A stretch of DNA of 64,000 bases, from NCBI RefSeq assembly GCF_001941865.1, contig NZ_CP016162.1:4773501-4837500 (forward strand), given 5' to 3'. Position numbers and translations under genes: made by a program. Positions 27,725-36,427 of this stretch are shown here, piece after piece; within the stretch, counting starts at the first letter, position 1, and each line of letters opens with the position of its first letter. Below the pieces are notes generated by a model. The model saw only the letters and a list, made by a program, of their open reading frames with translations, made no database searches and had not been told where the DNA came from. Source of the stretch: Pseudomonas alcaliphila JAB1. GTDB taxonomy: Bacteria; Pseudomonadota; Gammaproteobacteria; Pseudomonadales; Pseudomonadaceae.

Positions 27725-27798
27725 TGACGCTCAGCCTGCTGCTGTTGATCGGGCTGGCAGCCTACGGCCTGCTGGCCTGTCGCCCCACCGGGCAGTGA
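27724..27798 (+). CDS. Possible 24-residue membrane peptide coupled to gbcA
   Basis: The gbcA stop overlaps an ATG as TAATG, and that ATG opens a frame reading MTLSLLLLIGLAAYGLLACR and ending PTGQ, then TGA. It is a single strongly hydrophobic stretch of about 18 residues; LLAC resembles a lipobox, but only five residues follow. It lies directly before the terminator. The coupling argues that it is translated; nothing is known of a function. Confidence 0.45.
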   Translation: MTLSLLLLIGLAAYGLLACRPTGQ

Positions 27799-27800
27799 AG

Positions 27801-27836
27801 AAAGCCCCGCCGCTCATCGAAGCGCCGGGGCTTTTT
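27801..27836 (+). terminator. Rho-independent terminator after gbcA
   Basis: AAAGCCCC and GGGGCTTT arms around a GC-rich loop, followed by TTTTTC. It closes the gbcA unit. Confidence 0.9.
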
Positions 27837-27897
27837 CATGACCGTTGCTGCCGCAGGGAGGCAGCAAGAATTCCCTCGCGACATGGCCACTCGCCAC

Positions 27898-27924
27898 TCA
27901 AGTTGTGTCAGATTGTTCCGAAAC
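27898..27924 (+). promoter_or_regulatory. Possible FliA (sigma-28) promoter of the chemoreceptor gene
   Basis: TCAAGTTG, an eleven-base spacer, then TCCGAAAC resembles the flagellar consensus TAAAGTTT-N11-GCCGATAA, with 6 and 5 matches of 8. It ends 54 bases before the receptor start. Chemoreceptor genes are often FliA-driven. Confidence 0.4.
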
Positions 27925-27978
27925 AATAACGGGGCTGTCGCAGGGCGGCCAGACACTTCTCTGGATGGAACTGACTTC

Positions 27979-29622
27979 ATGCTGTCGCCGCGCTCCCTGA
28001 GCTTGCAGACGAAAATCCTGCTGGCTTTCACCCTGGTCAACCTGATCAGCATTGCCGCCTTCATTAGCTACGCCCAGTACATGAAGTCCCTGGATATTCG
28101 CGAGCAAATGGACAACCGCCTGCGCGCAGCGGCCCATACGGTACCGCGCCTGCTCGGCAATGACTATCTGGAACGCGCCCGCACCACCGACGGCCTGCGA
28201 GACGGCGAGTACATGGCACAGGTACGCAACCTGGGCCAGTACGTGCAGGACGTCGACCTGAAGTTCGCCTACACCATGATGGTCGACGCTTCCGGCAAGG
28301 TGTTCTATCTGTCCGATGCTGCCAGCGCGCAGGAACTCGCTGGCGGTATCTACGGCGAGCATCTGGAGGAGTACGCCGACGCCAGCCCGGCAGTGATCCT
28401 GGCAGCACGCAGTGGCCAGGCGCAGTTCGATGAATACACCGACAGCTACGGCACCTTCCGCTCGATCTTTCTGCCGATGCGTACTGCCAGCGGCCAGCCC
28501 TATGTAGTGGGCGTGGACGTCACACTCACCAGCCTCGAGCAAGCCATCACCGACAGCCTGCACAGCCTGCTGCTGATCGGCGCAGGGACGCTGGCTGTCG
28601 GCTTGCTGCTGTCCTGGCTGGCCACGCAGATGCTGGTACGGGCGATTCGCCACATGACCGGCCAGCTCAACCAGATCGCGCAGAACCGCGACCTGTCGCG
28701 CCCGCTGACGGTGACCAGCAACGACGAACTCGGCCAGATGGGCACGCATCTATCCGGCCTGCTGCAGGATCTGCGGCAAACGCTATCCGGCGCATTAGGC
28801 ATGGCCGACAGCAACCAACAACTGGCCGACACCTTCCTGCATCGCGCCGACGACATCACCCAGCAGATCCAGCAGGCCGCCCAGCAACTGGCCGATGTCG
28901 ATCAACACGGCCATTCAATCTAGCAGGCCGCAGGCGAATCCTCCAGCCATGCCGGCGCGGTGCGACAGAATCTGGAGCGCACCAGTACCGAACTGAGCCG
29001 CGCCCACCAGGAGCTGCAGAAGCTGATCGCCGACGTGCACGGCAGCACCAACTCCAACATCGAGCTGGCCGGCGACCTCGACCGCCTCAGCCAGGAAGCG
29101 CAGCAGATCGGCCAGGTGCTGCAGATGATCGCCGGCATTTCCGAGCAGACCAATCTGCTGGCCCTCAACGCGGCCATCGAAGCCGCTCGTGCAGGGGAGG
29201 CCGGCAGAGGCTTCGCCGTGGTCGCCGATGAAGTACGCAAACTGGCCAGCCAGACCCAGAGCGTACTGGCCGACGCACACAAGGTGATCGATCAGGTCAC
29301 CGGCGCCATCCGCCAGATCGCCCAACGCATGGGCAGCACCGCCGAGCGCTCACGCGTCCTGGCTGGCAACGCCGACGAAGCCCTGGATGCCCTCGACACC
29401 CTGGTGCGGCAGATGGCCGAAGTGAACCTCAACGTCGAACAGGCGCTGACCAGCAGCGCCCACATCCAACACGCCGTGGCCGACATGTCCGGGCGCCTGG
29501 GCGAGATGCGCAGCGCCTTCGAACACACCCGCCAGGACGTCGACGCGATCAACGACTCCGCCGCCGAACTGGGCAACACCGCACGCAACCTGAAAAGCGG
29601 GCTGGGCGTATTCAGAACCTGA
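27979..29622 (+). pseudogene. Methyl-accepting chemotaxis protein broken by one in-frame amber codon
   Basis: The first part (residues 1-314) has transmembrane segments at about 10-30 and 196-216 around a Cache-type sensor (MVDASGKVFYLSDAASAQ), then HAMP. Codon 315 is TAG (28921-28923). The same frame goes straight on as QAAGESSSHAGAVRQNLERT and carries the signalling domain with [20 protein letters not shown], ending at 29622. One C-to-T change (CAG to TAG) explains it. The first product would be a receptor without output. An internal ATG at 28960 could in theory make a soluble signalling fragment. Amber suppression or a base error are other readings. Confidence 0.88.
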
Positions 29623-29663
29623 TTCGCCGCGACGAGCCTCGCCTCGCAAAAACGCCCGTCTCC

Positions 29664-29688
29664 ATGCGCGACACAAGCTGTCGCGCAT
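29664..29688. promoter_or_regulatory. Perfect inverted repeat upstream of the WYL regulator gene, candidate operator
   Basis: ATGCGCGACA and TGTCGCGCAT, ten bases each, are separated by CAAGC. The repeat lies 168 bases before the WYL gene start in the 234-base gap after the chemoreceptor (29623-29856), which otherwise shows no gene. No T run follows, so it is not a simple terminator. WYL regulators of defence loci such as BrxR bind long inverted repeats with a five-base spacer, as I recall; autoregulation is inferred. Confidence 0.5.
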
Positions 29689-29856
29689 CCTCGGCAGAAT
29701 CCGTCCATCGCCAACCGATCCTCCATTGCGCAGATCAACCCGGAGTGAGACTCCGCGCACAGGGCACTAGCACATAGCCATCAATCGCGGTTACAGTGCC
29801 GGCAGCATGACGCCGGATTCCCGGCGATAAGGATCAATGAGACAAGGCTGTTGGTC

Positions 29857-30873
29857 ATGCCCGAAGCAAAAGACACGCTGCTGAGGCTGTTTAGCCTGCT
29901 GCGCCTGATACCTGAATACCCTCGCTACACCACCGCTCCGACACTCCACGAGAAACTGCGCGAACGCGGTTTTTCCGTTGACCTGCGTACCGTTCAGCGC
30001 GACCTGCAGCGCCTCTCCGGCCCCTTCTCGCTGCTCGACCAGGACGAAGGCGGCCGCAAGCAATGGAGCCACTCCAAGAATGCTCCGCTGGATCTGCGCG
30101 ATATGGAGCCGGCCACCGCCCTGGCGCTCTACCTGGCCGAAGGCCACCTGAAGAACCTGCTGCCGCAAAGCGTGCTCGACCTGCTCGGCCCGCAGTTCAA
30201 CAAGGCGCGCAACTACCTGGGCGAGCTGGAACAGAATCACCTCGGCCATTGGGCACGTAGCGTGCGAGCACTGCCCAATGGCAAGGCGCTGCTGCCAGCT
30301 CCAGTCGCAGCTGATACATGGCGCGCAGTCTCCACGGCACTGCTCGAGCGCAAACAGCTCGACATCGAATATCTCAGCCGCAGCAAAGCCGACACCAAGC
30401 GGCTACTTATCCACCCCGCCGGGCTCATCTCACGCCATTCGACCAGCTACCTGATCGGCAGCGTCGACGGCTACGACGACCTGCGCCAATTCGCCCTGCA
30501 CCGCATCAAAAACGCCCAGTGCCAGGAAGAGCCCAGTCGCGAGCGGCCGGACTTCGAAGTGGACAACTACATCCGCCAGGATCTCAACGCCATGGCTCCC
30601 ATCGAACAGGTGGCTCTGGTTGCCGACATTTCCCCGCAGATCGCCTGGCTATTGAACGAGACGCCCCTGAGCCCGGAGCAAAGCCTGGAGCCACTGCCTG
30701 ACAGCGACTGGAAACGCCTGCGAGCGATGGTGCCGGATGATCAGGAGACGTTGTGGTGGGTGTTTAGCTTGGGGGAAAACGTGCGGGTGCACTCCCCCAC
30801 AGATTGGGTCGATGCAGTCAAGGCAAGGACGGCCCTGACCGCCACGCTTTATCAGCAACAGCTTTCCAACTGA
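29857..30873 (+). CDS. WYL-domain transcriptional regulator
   Basis: A 338-residue protein with an N-terminal winged helix (about 8-55, with VDLRTVQRDLQRLSG as recognition region), a WYL domain (about 150-225, TSYLIGSVDGYDDLRQFALH) and a C-terminal WCX extension (about 250-330). WYL proteins bind nucleic acid or nucleotide ligands and often act as repressors of phage-defence loci. It lies on the same strand as, and 63 bases before, the small membrane protein and GTPase genes, so it probably controls them. The start at 29857 begins MPEAKDTLLRLFSLL; a TTG at 29851 is possible. Confidence 0.87.
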   Translation: MPEAKDTLLRLFSLLRLIPEYPRYTTAPTLHEKLRERGFSVDLRTVQRDLQRLSGPFSLLDQDEGGRKQWSHSKNAPLDLRDMEPATALALYLAEGHLKNLLPQSVLDLLGPQFNKARNYLGELEQNHLGHWARSVRALPNGKALLPAPVAADTWRAVSTALLERKQLDIEYLSRSKADTKRLLIHPAGLISRHSTSYLIGSVDGYDDLRQFALHRIKNAQCQEEPSRERPDFEVDNYIRQDLNAMAPIEQVALVADISPQIAWLLNETPLSPEQSLEPLPDSDWKRLRAMVPDDQETLWWVFSLGENVRVHSPTDWVDAVKARTALTATLYQQQLSN

Positions 30874-30936
30874 CCTGAAACAGCCTCATTCAAGCCGCAC
30901 CCACGCGGCTTCACCAAGGACAACGAACGCTAAATC

Positions 30937-31206
30937 ATGGGCATCATCGTCGGCATCATTGTTTTTCTGATCGTACTGGGCCTGCTTTCAAGCGTTATCG
31001 AGCGCGGTGCCAGATCACGCTTACTCCGCCCCTACATCGGCCTGTTGATGATCTCTGGCCTGGTCGCTGGCCTTGGGCTTGCCTTGGGAGTTCTGTCTAG
31101 CGATCTGGAGCACATTGCTCTGAGCATCGCCAAGATCATTGCAGTGCTGACCTGCGTAGCGCTGTGCCTGCAGCTGATCATCGTTATCGGCAAACGCTGG
31201 CTTTGA
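30937..31206 (+). CDS. Small integral membrane protein in the leo operon
   Basis: An 89-residue protein that is almost all hydrophobic: segments at about 2-20, 33-55 and 60-83, with a positive loop (RGARSRLLRP) between the first two, suggesting three membrane spans. It starts after GGACAACGAACGCTAA and ends 19 bases before the large GTPase gene. I do not recognise it. Its position suggests a membrane partner of the dynamin-like proteins. Confidence 0.72.
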   Translation: MGIIVGIIVFLIVLGLLSSVIERGARSRLLRPYIGLLMISGLVAGLGLALGVLSSDLEHIALSIAKIIAVLTCVALCLQLIIVIGKRWL

Positions 31207-31225
31207 AAAGGATAGCGAGCGACTC

Positions 31226-34200
31226 ATGAGTAACCGATTCAACTTTCATACCCTGCCAGGCCCTCATGGCGATCTGACCGAAGCGAACATCTTCATCCAC
31301 GGCTACAGCGCGGGGCATACCGCCGACGACAGACGAGCCCTGCTCGACAGCATCCCCGAAAGCATCAGGCACTACACCAATATCTTCGCATTCTGGAAGT
31401 CGAGTCATTTCACTCACTTCAACAGCACTTCACGCAAGCTGCTCGGCGCATCCGTCCGTAGCCACTGGTCTGCCGGCTTTGCAGCACTCGCGACGGATCG
31501 CGCAGCACATTACTGGCGCATACGCTCAAGAGCCGTAGACGTCGGTGAAGTGTTGTTCAGTCAGTTGAACGAATACCTCCTCACTCATCACCCGACTATC
31601 ACGACGATCAATCTGATTGGCCATTCACTCGGCGGTCGGGTAGTCGTCAGCAGCCTGAGAAGCAGGGCCGGGCAACCCGCACACCGCCTTGCCATTAACG
31701 ATGTGCTGCTGATGGCCGCAGCCGTCAAGGTGGAAACAGCAGAGGCACAGCAGCTACGGGGCCTGCTCAAAGGGCGTCTGATCAACGCCTATTCCAGAGC
31801 GGATTGGACACTGCTGATGAATCTGGACGAAGCCTGCCTCGGACGTAACCCCGTCGAACACTTCGAGAACATACCGATCGGCGAATTTGGCCACAGTGAT
31901 TACTGGAAGAAGCTCCCCGAGGTACTGACCTACACGCAGTTCAAGACAGCCGCGGGGAATCCTTCTCCAGAGGCAATCGAGCTGGCCACAGCAACAAATC
32001 CGGCGCCCTCTCTCGAAAAACCTGCTGATGAACCACTCATGAATTTCGAACTGAACTCACCCAGCGATATATACACGCGCATAAACTCCGAACTCGCTCA
32101 AGTCATTGCCTCACTGGCAGCCCCGTCGAACGACGAAACGCTCAATCAAGCCCAATACGAAGCACGCACACTCCTCATCCAACACCAGCAGGAGCTGCAG
32201 CAGCAACTCGACAAGCTGGAAAAGAATGCCGAGTGGAACACCTTCACCGTCGCTTTCTACGGTGAAACTGGAGCGGGTAAATCCAGCATTATCGAAACCC
32301 TGCGAATCCTCCTGCAGGAGCCTGGAAAACTCGCCAGCCAGCGCGCCTTTCGCGATCTGCAAAGCAAGTACGGACTCAGTGAAGAGCGCCTACAAAAGCT
32401 GCAACAGGATCTCGCGCAGGCCGACAATGCTCTCGGCGAGCTAACGCAACAGCTAAGCGCCACGCTACAGCAGTACCAGACGCAACATGACGATACCCTC
32501 AGTCGTATCAGTCAACTCCAGGCAACCATTGCCGAACGCAAGCACACTGCTTCGATCTGGCAAAAATTTTTGAATATGCTGCGCAAGATGCCAGAAGAGA
32601 AAGAACTGGCTCATATCGAGCAACAGCTCCCAGCCATTCTGGCAGCCCGCGACAGTGCAACGACGCCATTGGCGGCCCAGAAAGCCGAAGCCGAACGAGA
32701 GAAAGGCAGCCTTGAAAAACAGGTGCAGGAAAGCGAAGGATATCTGGCAGAGCTCAATGCTCTGGCCGATGGCGAGATTATTGGTGACGGCCGCCCCGAT
32801 TTCACACGCCAGACCCAGCGCTACAACTTCGAACTAGACGGGCAAACGTTCGCGCTGCTGGATGTGCCAGGCATCGAAGGCAAGGAGGGGCTGGTACTCG
32901 AAGAGATAGAACAGGCAGTGCAGACCGCTCACGCCGTATTCTATGTCACCAACCAACCTGCGCCTCCGCAAACCGGCGATGAGCAGCGCAAGGGCACACT
33001 CGAAAAGATAAAAACACACCTTGGGGCGCAAACCGAAGTCTGGACGATCTTCAACAAGAAGATCACTAACGCCAAGCACTCACTGGGTAATCGAGCGCTG
33101 ATCTCGGTAGATGAAGAGGCGAGCCTGATCGGCCTTGACGACAAGATGCGCGAACACCTCGGCGAACACTATCGCAGCACATTCCCGTTGACGGTGCTCC
33201 CGGCCTTCCTTGCATCGACCGATCACTTCGCGCCGAACTCACCGAACGCAAAGCGCCGCAGCAAGATCCTTGCTGATTTCGATGCGGATGAGTTGCTGGA
33301 AAAATCTCAACTGCGCGCCTTCATACGGCTGCTCAGCGACAAGCTGCTAAGTGACGGCAATGCCAAGATCACACGCGCGAACTTCCACAAAGCCAACAAG
33401 GCGCTCAGCCAGACAACAGCACAGCTGGAGGAAGTAGAGAGCACCTTCACCACGCTAGCAGAGAAGCTCGGCGTGGAAGGACAGAGCGCACAGACGCAAC
33501 TCAATCGCAGCTTCAGCGCGTTGAAACAGCGGCTGGAAACTGGCGGCGAACAGTTGATCGACAACTTCGGCAGCACCGTACGTAACGCCATGTACGAGCT
33601 GATCGACAGCGACATAGGCAACGACGTTTTCAAAGAGGCACTGCAGGACTGCATGAGAAATCAGCAGGAGCGCCTCAGCAAACAGCTGCCTGAAGTCATG
33701 AGCAAAGAAGTAGAGCGGTTCAAGAAGGATGCCGAAGACATCCTCAATCGTTTCGAGCAGCATGCTGACGATCTGGCCGCGATCTACAACCGATTCAGCA
33801 ACACAGGACTCAACGAGACATTCGAGTTCAAGATAAAGATCGATAACGGCATCAAGATCGCCGGACTGCTCGGCGGTCTTCTCGGCATCGCCATGGCGCC
33901 ATTTACCGGAGGAGCCAGCTTGTGGTTCCTAGGTCTTTCCGCCCTTTCCGTCATTGTCTCTATCGGCAAGGCGCTGATCGGTGTGTTCAACACCGACTAC
34001 AAGAAGTCCCAACAACGCAAAGCCACCGACGACAACCTGCACAGCGCCAGCAAGCAGCTGCGCACATCCCTGAGAAATGGCCTCGATAGCGCGCTGCCGC
34101 AAATGCAGGAAAAGATTGCCCTGCTGGAGCAGGCGCTGCATGCGCCCGGCAAGCAAACCAACGCACTGCTGAAGTTACTGGCCGACTCGGTCAAGCAGCT

Positions 34201-34243
34201 GAAAGCCCTTTCCCGGCAAATCCACAACGCAGGAACCCTGTAA
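31226..34243 (+). CDS. leoBC: LeoBC-like protein: alpha/beta hydrolase fused to a dynamin-like GTPase (Eleos defence system)
   Basis: A 1005-residue fusion. Residues 1-240 look like an alpha/beta hydrolase: FIHGYSAG (23-30), nucleophile elbow GHSLGG with Ser134, and Asp193 (SRADW) and His223 (FGHSDYW) in suitable places for a triad. The GTPase has P-loop GETGAGKSS (346-354) and DVPG (546-549); the usual (N/T)KxD motif is degenerate (FNKKITN, 609-615). A coiled-coil insert of about 130 residues (385-515) splits the G domain. Residues 876-920 form a hydrophobic hairpin with GG turns, likely for membrane insertion. Its stop overlaps the leoA start by one base. The LeoBC name rests on recalled family features and gene pairing. 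Confidence 0.75.
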   Translation: MSNRFNFHTLPGPHGDLTEANIFIHGYSAGHTADDRRALLDSIPESIRHYTNIFAFWKSSHFTHFNSTSRKLLGASVRSHWSAGFAALATDRAAHYWRIRSRAVDVGEVLFSQLNEYLLTHHPTITTINLIGHSLGGRVVVSSLRSRAGQPAHRLAINDVLLMAAAVKVETAEAQQLRGLLKGRLINAYSRADWTLLMNLDEACLGRNPVEHFENIPIGEFGHSDYWKKLPEVLTYTQFKTAAGNPSPEAIELATATNPAPSLEKPADEPLMNFELNSPSDIYTRINSELAQVIASLAAPSNDETLNQAQYEARTLLIQHQQELQQQLDKLEKNAEWNTFTVAFYGETGAGKSSIIETLRILLQEPGKLASQRAFRDLQSKYGLSEERLQKLQQDLAQADNALGELTQQLSATLQQYQTQHDDTLSRISQLQATIAERKHTASIWQKFLNMLRKMPEEKELAHIEQQLPAILAARDSATTPLAAQKAEAEREKGSLEKQVQESEGYLAELNALADGEIIGDGRPDFTRQTQRYNFELDGQTFALLDVPGIEGKEGLVLEEIEQAVQTAHAVFYVTNQPAPPQTGDEQRKGTLEKIKTHLGAQTEVWTIFNKKITNAKHSLGNRALISVDEEASLIGLDDKMREHLGEHYRSTFPLTVLPAFLASTDHFAPNSPNAKRRSKILADFDADELLEKSQLRAFIRLLSDKLLSDGNAKITRANFHKANKALSQTTAQLEEVESTFTTLAEKLGVEGQSAQTQLNRSFSALKQRLETGGEQLIDNFGSTVRNAMYELIDSDIGNDVFKEALQDCMRNQQERLSKQLPEVMSKEVERFKKDAEDILNRFEQHADDLAAIYNRFSNTGLNETFEFKIKIDNGIKIAGLLGGLLGIAMAPFTGGASLWFLGLSALSVIVSIGKALIGVFNTDYKKSQQRKATDDNLHSASKQLRTSLRNGLDSALPQMQEKIALLEQALHAPGKQTNALLKLLADSVKQLKALSRQIHNAGTL

Positions 34244-35949
34244 TGGAAAATACCCTGAATATCTTCAAGAACCAGCAATCTGTGGCCGTCGATTTACTGG
34301 CCAGGCTGCTGCAATTTCTTCAGGAGGGTTCGCAAGCCGGCGTGGCAATTGATTCTGCGCTCTACGGCAAGCTGCAGAACGCCATCGACAATGTATCCGC
34401 GCAGAAGCTCAAGGTCGCGCTGATCGGTGGTTTCTCCGAGGGCAAGACCTCAATTGCCGCAGCCTGGATGGAAAGGCTGGACAAGTCGAGCATGAAGATC
34501 AGCCATCAGGAATCGTCCAACGAGGTGAAGGTTTACGAGGTCGGTGAAGACTTCGTACTGATCGATACGCCGGGGCTGTACGGCTTCAAGGAACAGGAGA
34601 ACACCGACACCCATGCCATCGAGAAGTACAAGGACATCACCAAGAAATACGTGAGTGAAGCTCACTTGGTGCTCTACGTCATGAACCCGACCAACCCCAT
34701 CAAGGAGAGTCACGAAGACGACCTGGTGTGGTTGTTCCGCACACTTGGCCTGCTGCCGCGTACCGTATTCGTACTGAGCCGTTTCGATGAAGTAGCCGAT
34801 GTGGAGGACGAGCAGGACTACCAGAGCAACCTGGACGTCAAGCGCAGGAATGTCTCCGGCCGCCTGAGCGAGTTGGTCGGGCTGACAGAGCAGGAAATAG
34901 CCGAGCTATCCATCGTCGCCGTTGCCGCGAACCCTTTTGATCTGGGCGTGGAACACTGGCTCGCAAACATCGAACAATTCAAGGCACTGTCGCATATCGC
35001 CACCCTGCAAACGGCCACCCTTGAAAAGATTCGGAAAAACGGTGGAAACACGGCACTGGCTAATGAAATGCGCGCCAGCGTGATCCGCGATGTGTTGGGC
35101 AAGCAACTGCCAGTTGCCATCGAGAACGACAAAACCGTTTCGCATGAAGTCGCCAGACTCAGCGAACTCAACACCCACGTCAAATCCCAGCTGAGCTCCA
35201 CCGAACGACAAATAGAAGACGTGCGCATCAATCTGCGCGACTTCGCAACACGTTACTTTTCCGATCTGATACTGCAAGCCAAAGGCTGCAGCCTGGAAAC
35301 CTTCACCGATTTCTTCGAACGCGAGGTGGGTGCCGAAGGCATCATGCTGGCGACCCGCCTGCAGAATGAGTTCAGCCGACAGACGCAATCGATAACCCTT
35401 GAAGTGGAAAAAATGCAGCTTGGCTTCGATACCGAGGTCAATCACTTCAACACCACGATCAAAGCGCTCGGCAAGGATGGTATCAATCACCTGCTCAAGG
35501 GCAATCTCATCAATAACACCACTGTACTGGCTGCTCGCGACGGGCTTGTCACTGCCGCCAAAACTGTCGGCATGGATATCGGCAAGTACCTCAAGTTCAA
35601 GCCGTGGGGCGCCGTGAACTTTGCCAAAGGGGCCAACGGAGCACTAGCAGTCATTGGCGTCGCGATCGAAGCATGGGATAGCTGGGAGCAGCACAAGCGT
35701 GAAACCGAATTCCGCAAGGCCATTGCCGAGATGGTCGAGAACTTCGAGAAACAGCGCAAGGAATTGCTGGAGCTCATCAATAATGAGCAATTCAAGGAGC
35801 GGTTCTTCGGTAATTACCTGGTTCTGAAAGAAAAGGCCCAGGAGCTTGAGAGCAACCTGCAGGACAGCCTCTTGCGCCAGCAGCGTTTTCAGGCATGGCG
35901 CGCCACAGCAGAAGCCATTGACGCACAGTTCCATGAACTGACTCACTGA
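34243..35949 (+). CDS. leoA: LeoA-like dynamin-family GTPase (Eleos defence system)
   Basis: A 568-residue protein of the LeoA/HP0731 dynamin-like family. The P-loop is GGFSEGKTS (62-70) followed by IAAAWMERLD, the G3 motif is DTPG (108-111), and the G4-like motif is LSRFDEV (178-184). The rest is mainly helical, with a moderately hydrophobic stretch GANGALAVIGVAIEAW (463-478) that could be the membrane tip. LeoA and LeoB/C are bacterial dynamins first studied in toxigenic E. coli for toxin secretion; the pair was later named Eleos for protection against phage (from memory). TAATG coupling to the preceding gene suggests fixed stoichiometry. Confidence 0.82.
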   Translation: MENTLNIFKNQQSVAVDLLARLLQFLQEGSQAGVAIDSALYGKLQNAIDNVSAQKLKVALIGGFSEGKTSIAAAWMERLDKSSMKISHQESSNEVKVYEVGEDFVLIDTPGLYGFKEQENTDTHAIEKYKDITKKYVSEAHLVLYVMNPTNPIKESHEDDLVWLFRTLGLLPRTVFVLSRFDEVADVEDEQDYQSNLDVKRRNVSGRLSELVGLTEQEIAELSIVAVAANPFDLGVEHWLANIEQFKALSHIATLQTATLEKIRKNGGNTALANEMRASVIRDVLGKQLPVAIENDKTVSHEVARLSELNTHVKSQLSSTERQIEDVRINLRDFATRYFSDLILQAKGCSLETFTDFFEREVGAEGIMLATRLQNEFSRQTQSITLEVEKMQLGFDTEVNHFNTTIKALGKDGINHLLKGNLINNTTVLAARDGLVTAAKTVGMDIGKYLKFKPWGAVNFAKGANGALAVIGVAIEAWDSWEQHKRETEFRKAIAEMVENFEKQRKELLELINNEQFKERFFGNYLVLKEKAQELESNLQDSLLRQQRFQAWRATAEAIDAQFHELTH

Positions 35950-36190
35950 GTGCACACCCGCCGCAGCCATGCGCTGCGGCCTCCCAAGGGCAACACAGCC
36001 AAGCTTTCCAACAACGCAGCGTATCCACGTCCCTGCTCTCAACTGACTGACCAGGCCTTTCCAGGCAGTACCACCACGGATAAACGGGCTGCTCAGCTCC
36101 ACTGCATCAATGTCCATCGGATGACAGCGACGCAATCTGTCGCGCTCCTGGCGCAGAGTATCTCCCATACCAAGCAAGGGAGGTCTCTTA

Positions 36191-36403
36191 ATGCCAATAC
36201 CGCCTCAACCACGCACATTCCGCTGTCTCGCCTGCAATTGGCAAAGCACCACGATTCCATTGAGCGATTGTCTGCTCAGTGGCATCGACTGGCACAGCAC
36301 CTGCCCCAAGTGCCATAGCGACGCTCTCGACTCCCGGACCGCAACCCGCAGCGAAATCATGAAGAAACGCCTGAGCGATTTCCTGCGCACTCGGCACGCC
36401 TGA
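36191..36403 (+). CDS. Small zinc-ribbon-like protein
   Basis: A 70-residue soluble protein with two CxxC pairs, FRCLACNW and TCPKCHSD, 25 residues apart, a likely zinc ribbon, and a basic tail (KKRLSDFLRTRHA). The start follows GGGAGG seven bases upstream, a strong site. The 241 bases between leoA and this gene hold a GCCGCAG...CTGCGGC hairpin but no supported gene. Function unknown. Confidence 0.68.
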   Translation: MPIPPQPRTFRCLACNWQSTTIPLSDCLLSGIDWHSTCPKCHSDALDSRTATRSEIMKKRLSDFLRTRHA

Positions 36404-36427
36404 CTCAACACACCAGAGGGAAATATC

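Noticed and set aside
27979..29622. Two separate genes, or a frameshift, in the interrupted chemoreceptor
   Set aside because: Both parts are in the same frame and together make one normal receptor; no insertion or deletion is needed.
35950..36318. A 122-codon frame right after leoA as a fourth leo gene
   Set aside because: It has no ribosome site, low complexity and overlaps the better-supported zinc-ribbon gene in another frame.
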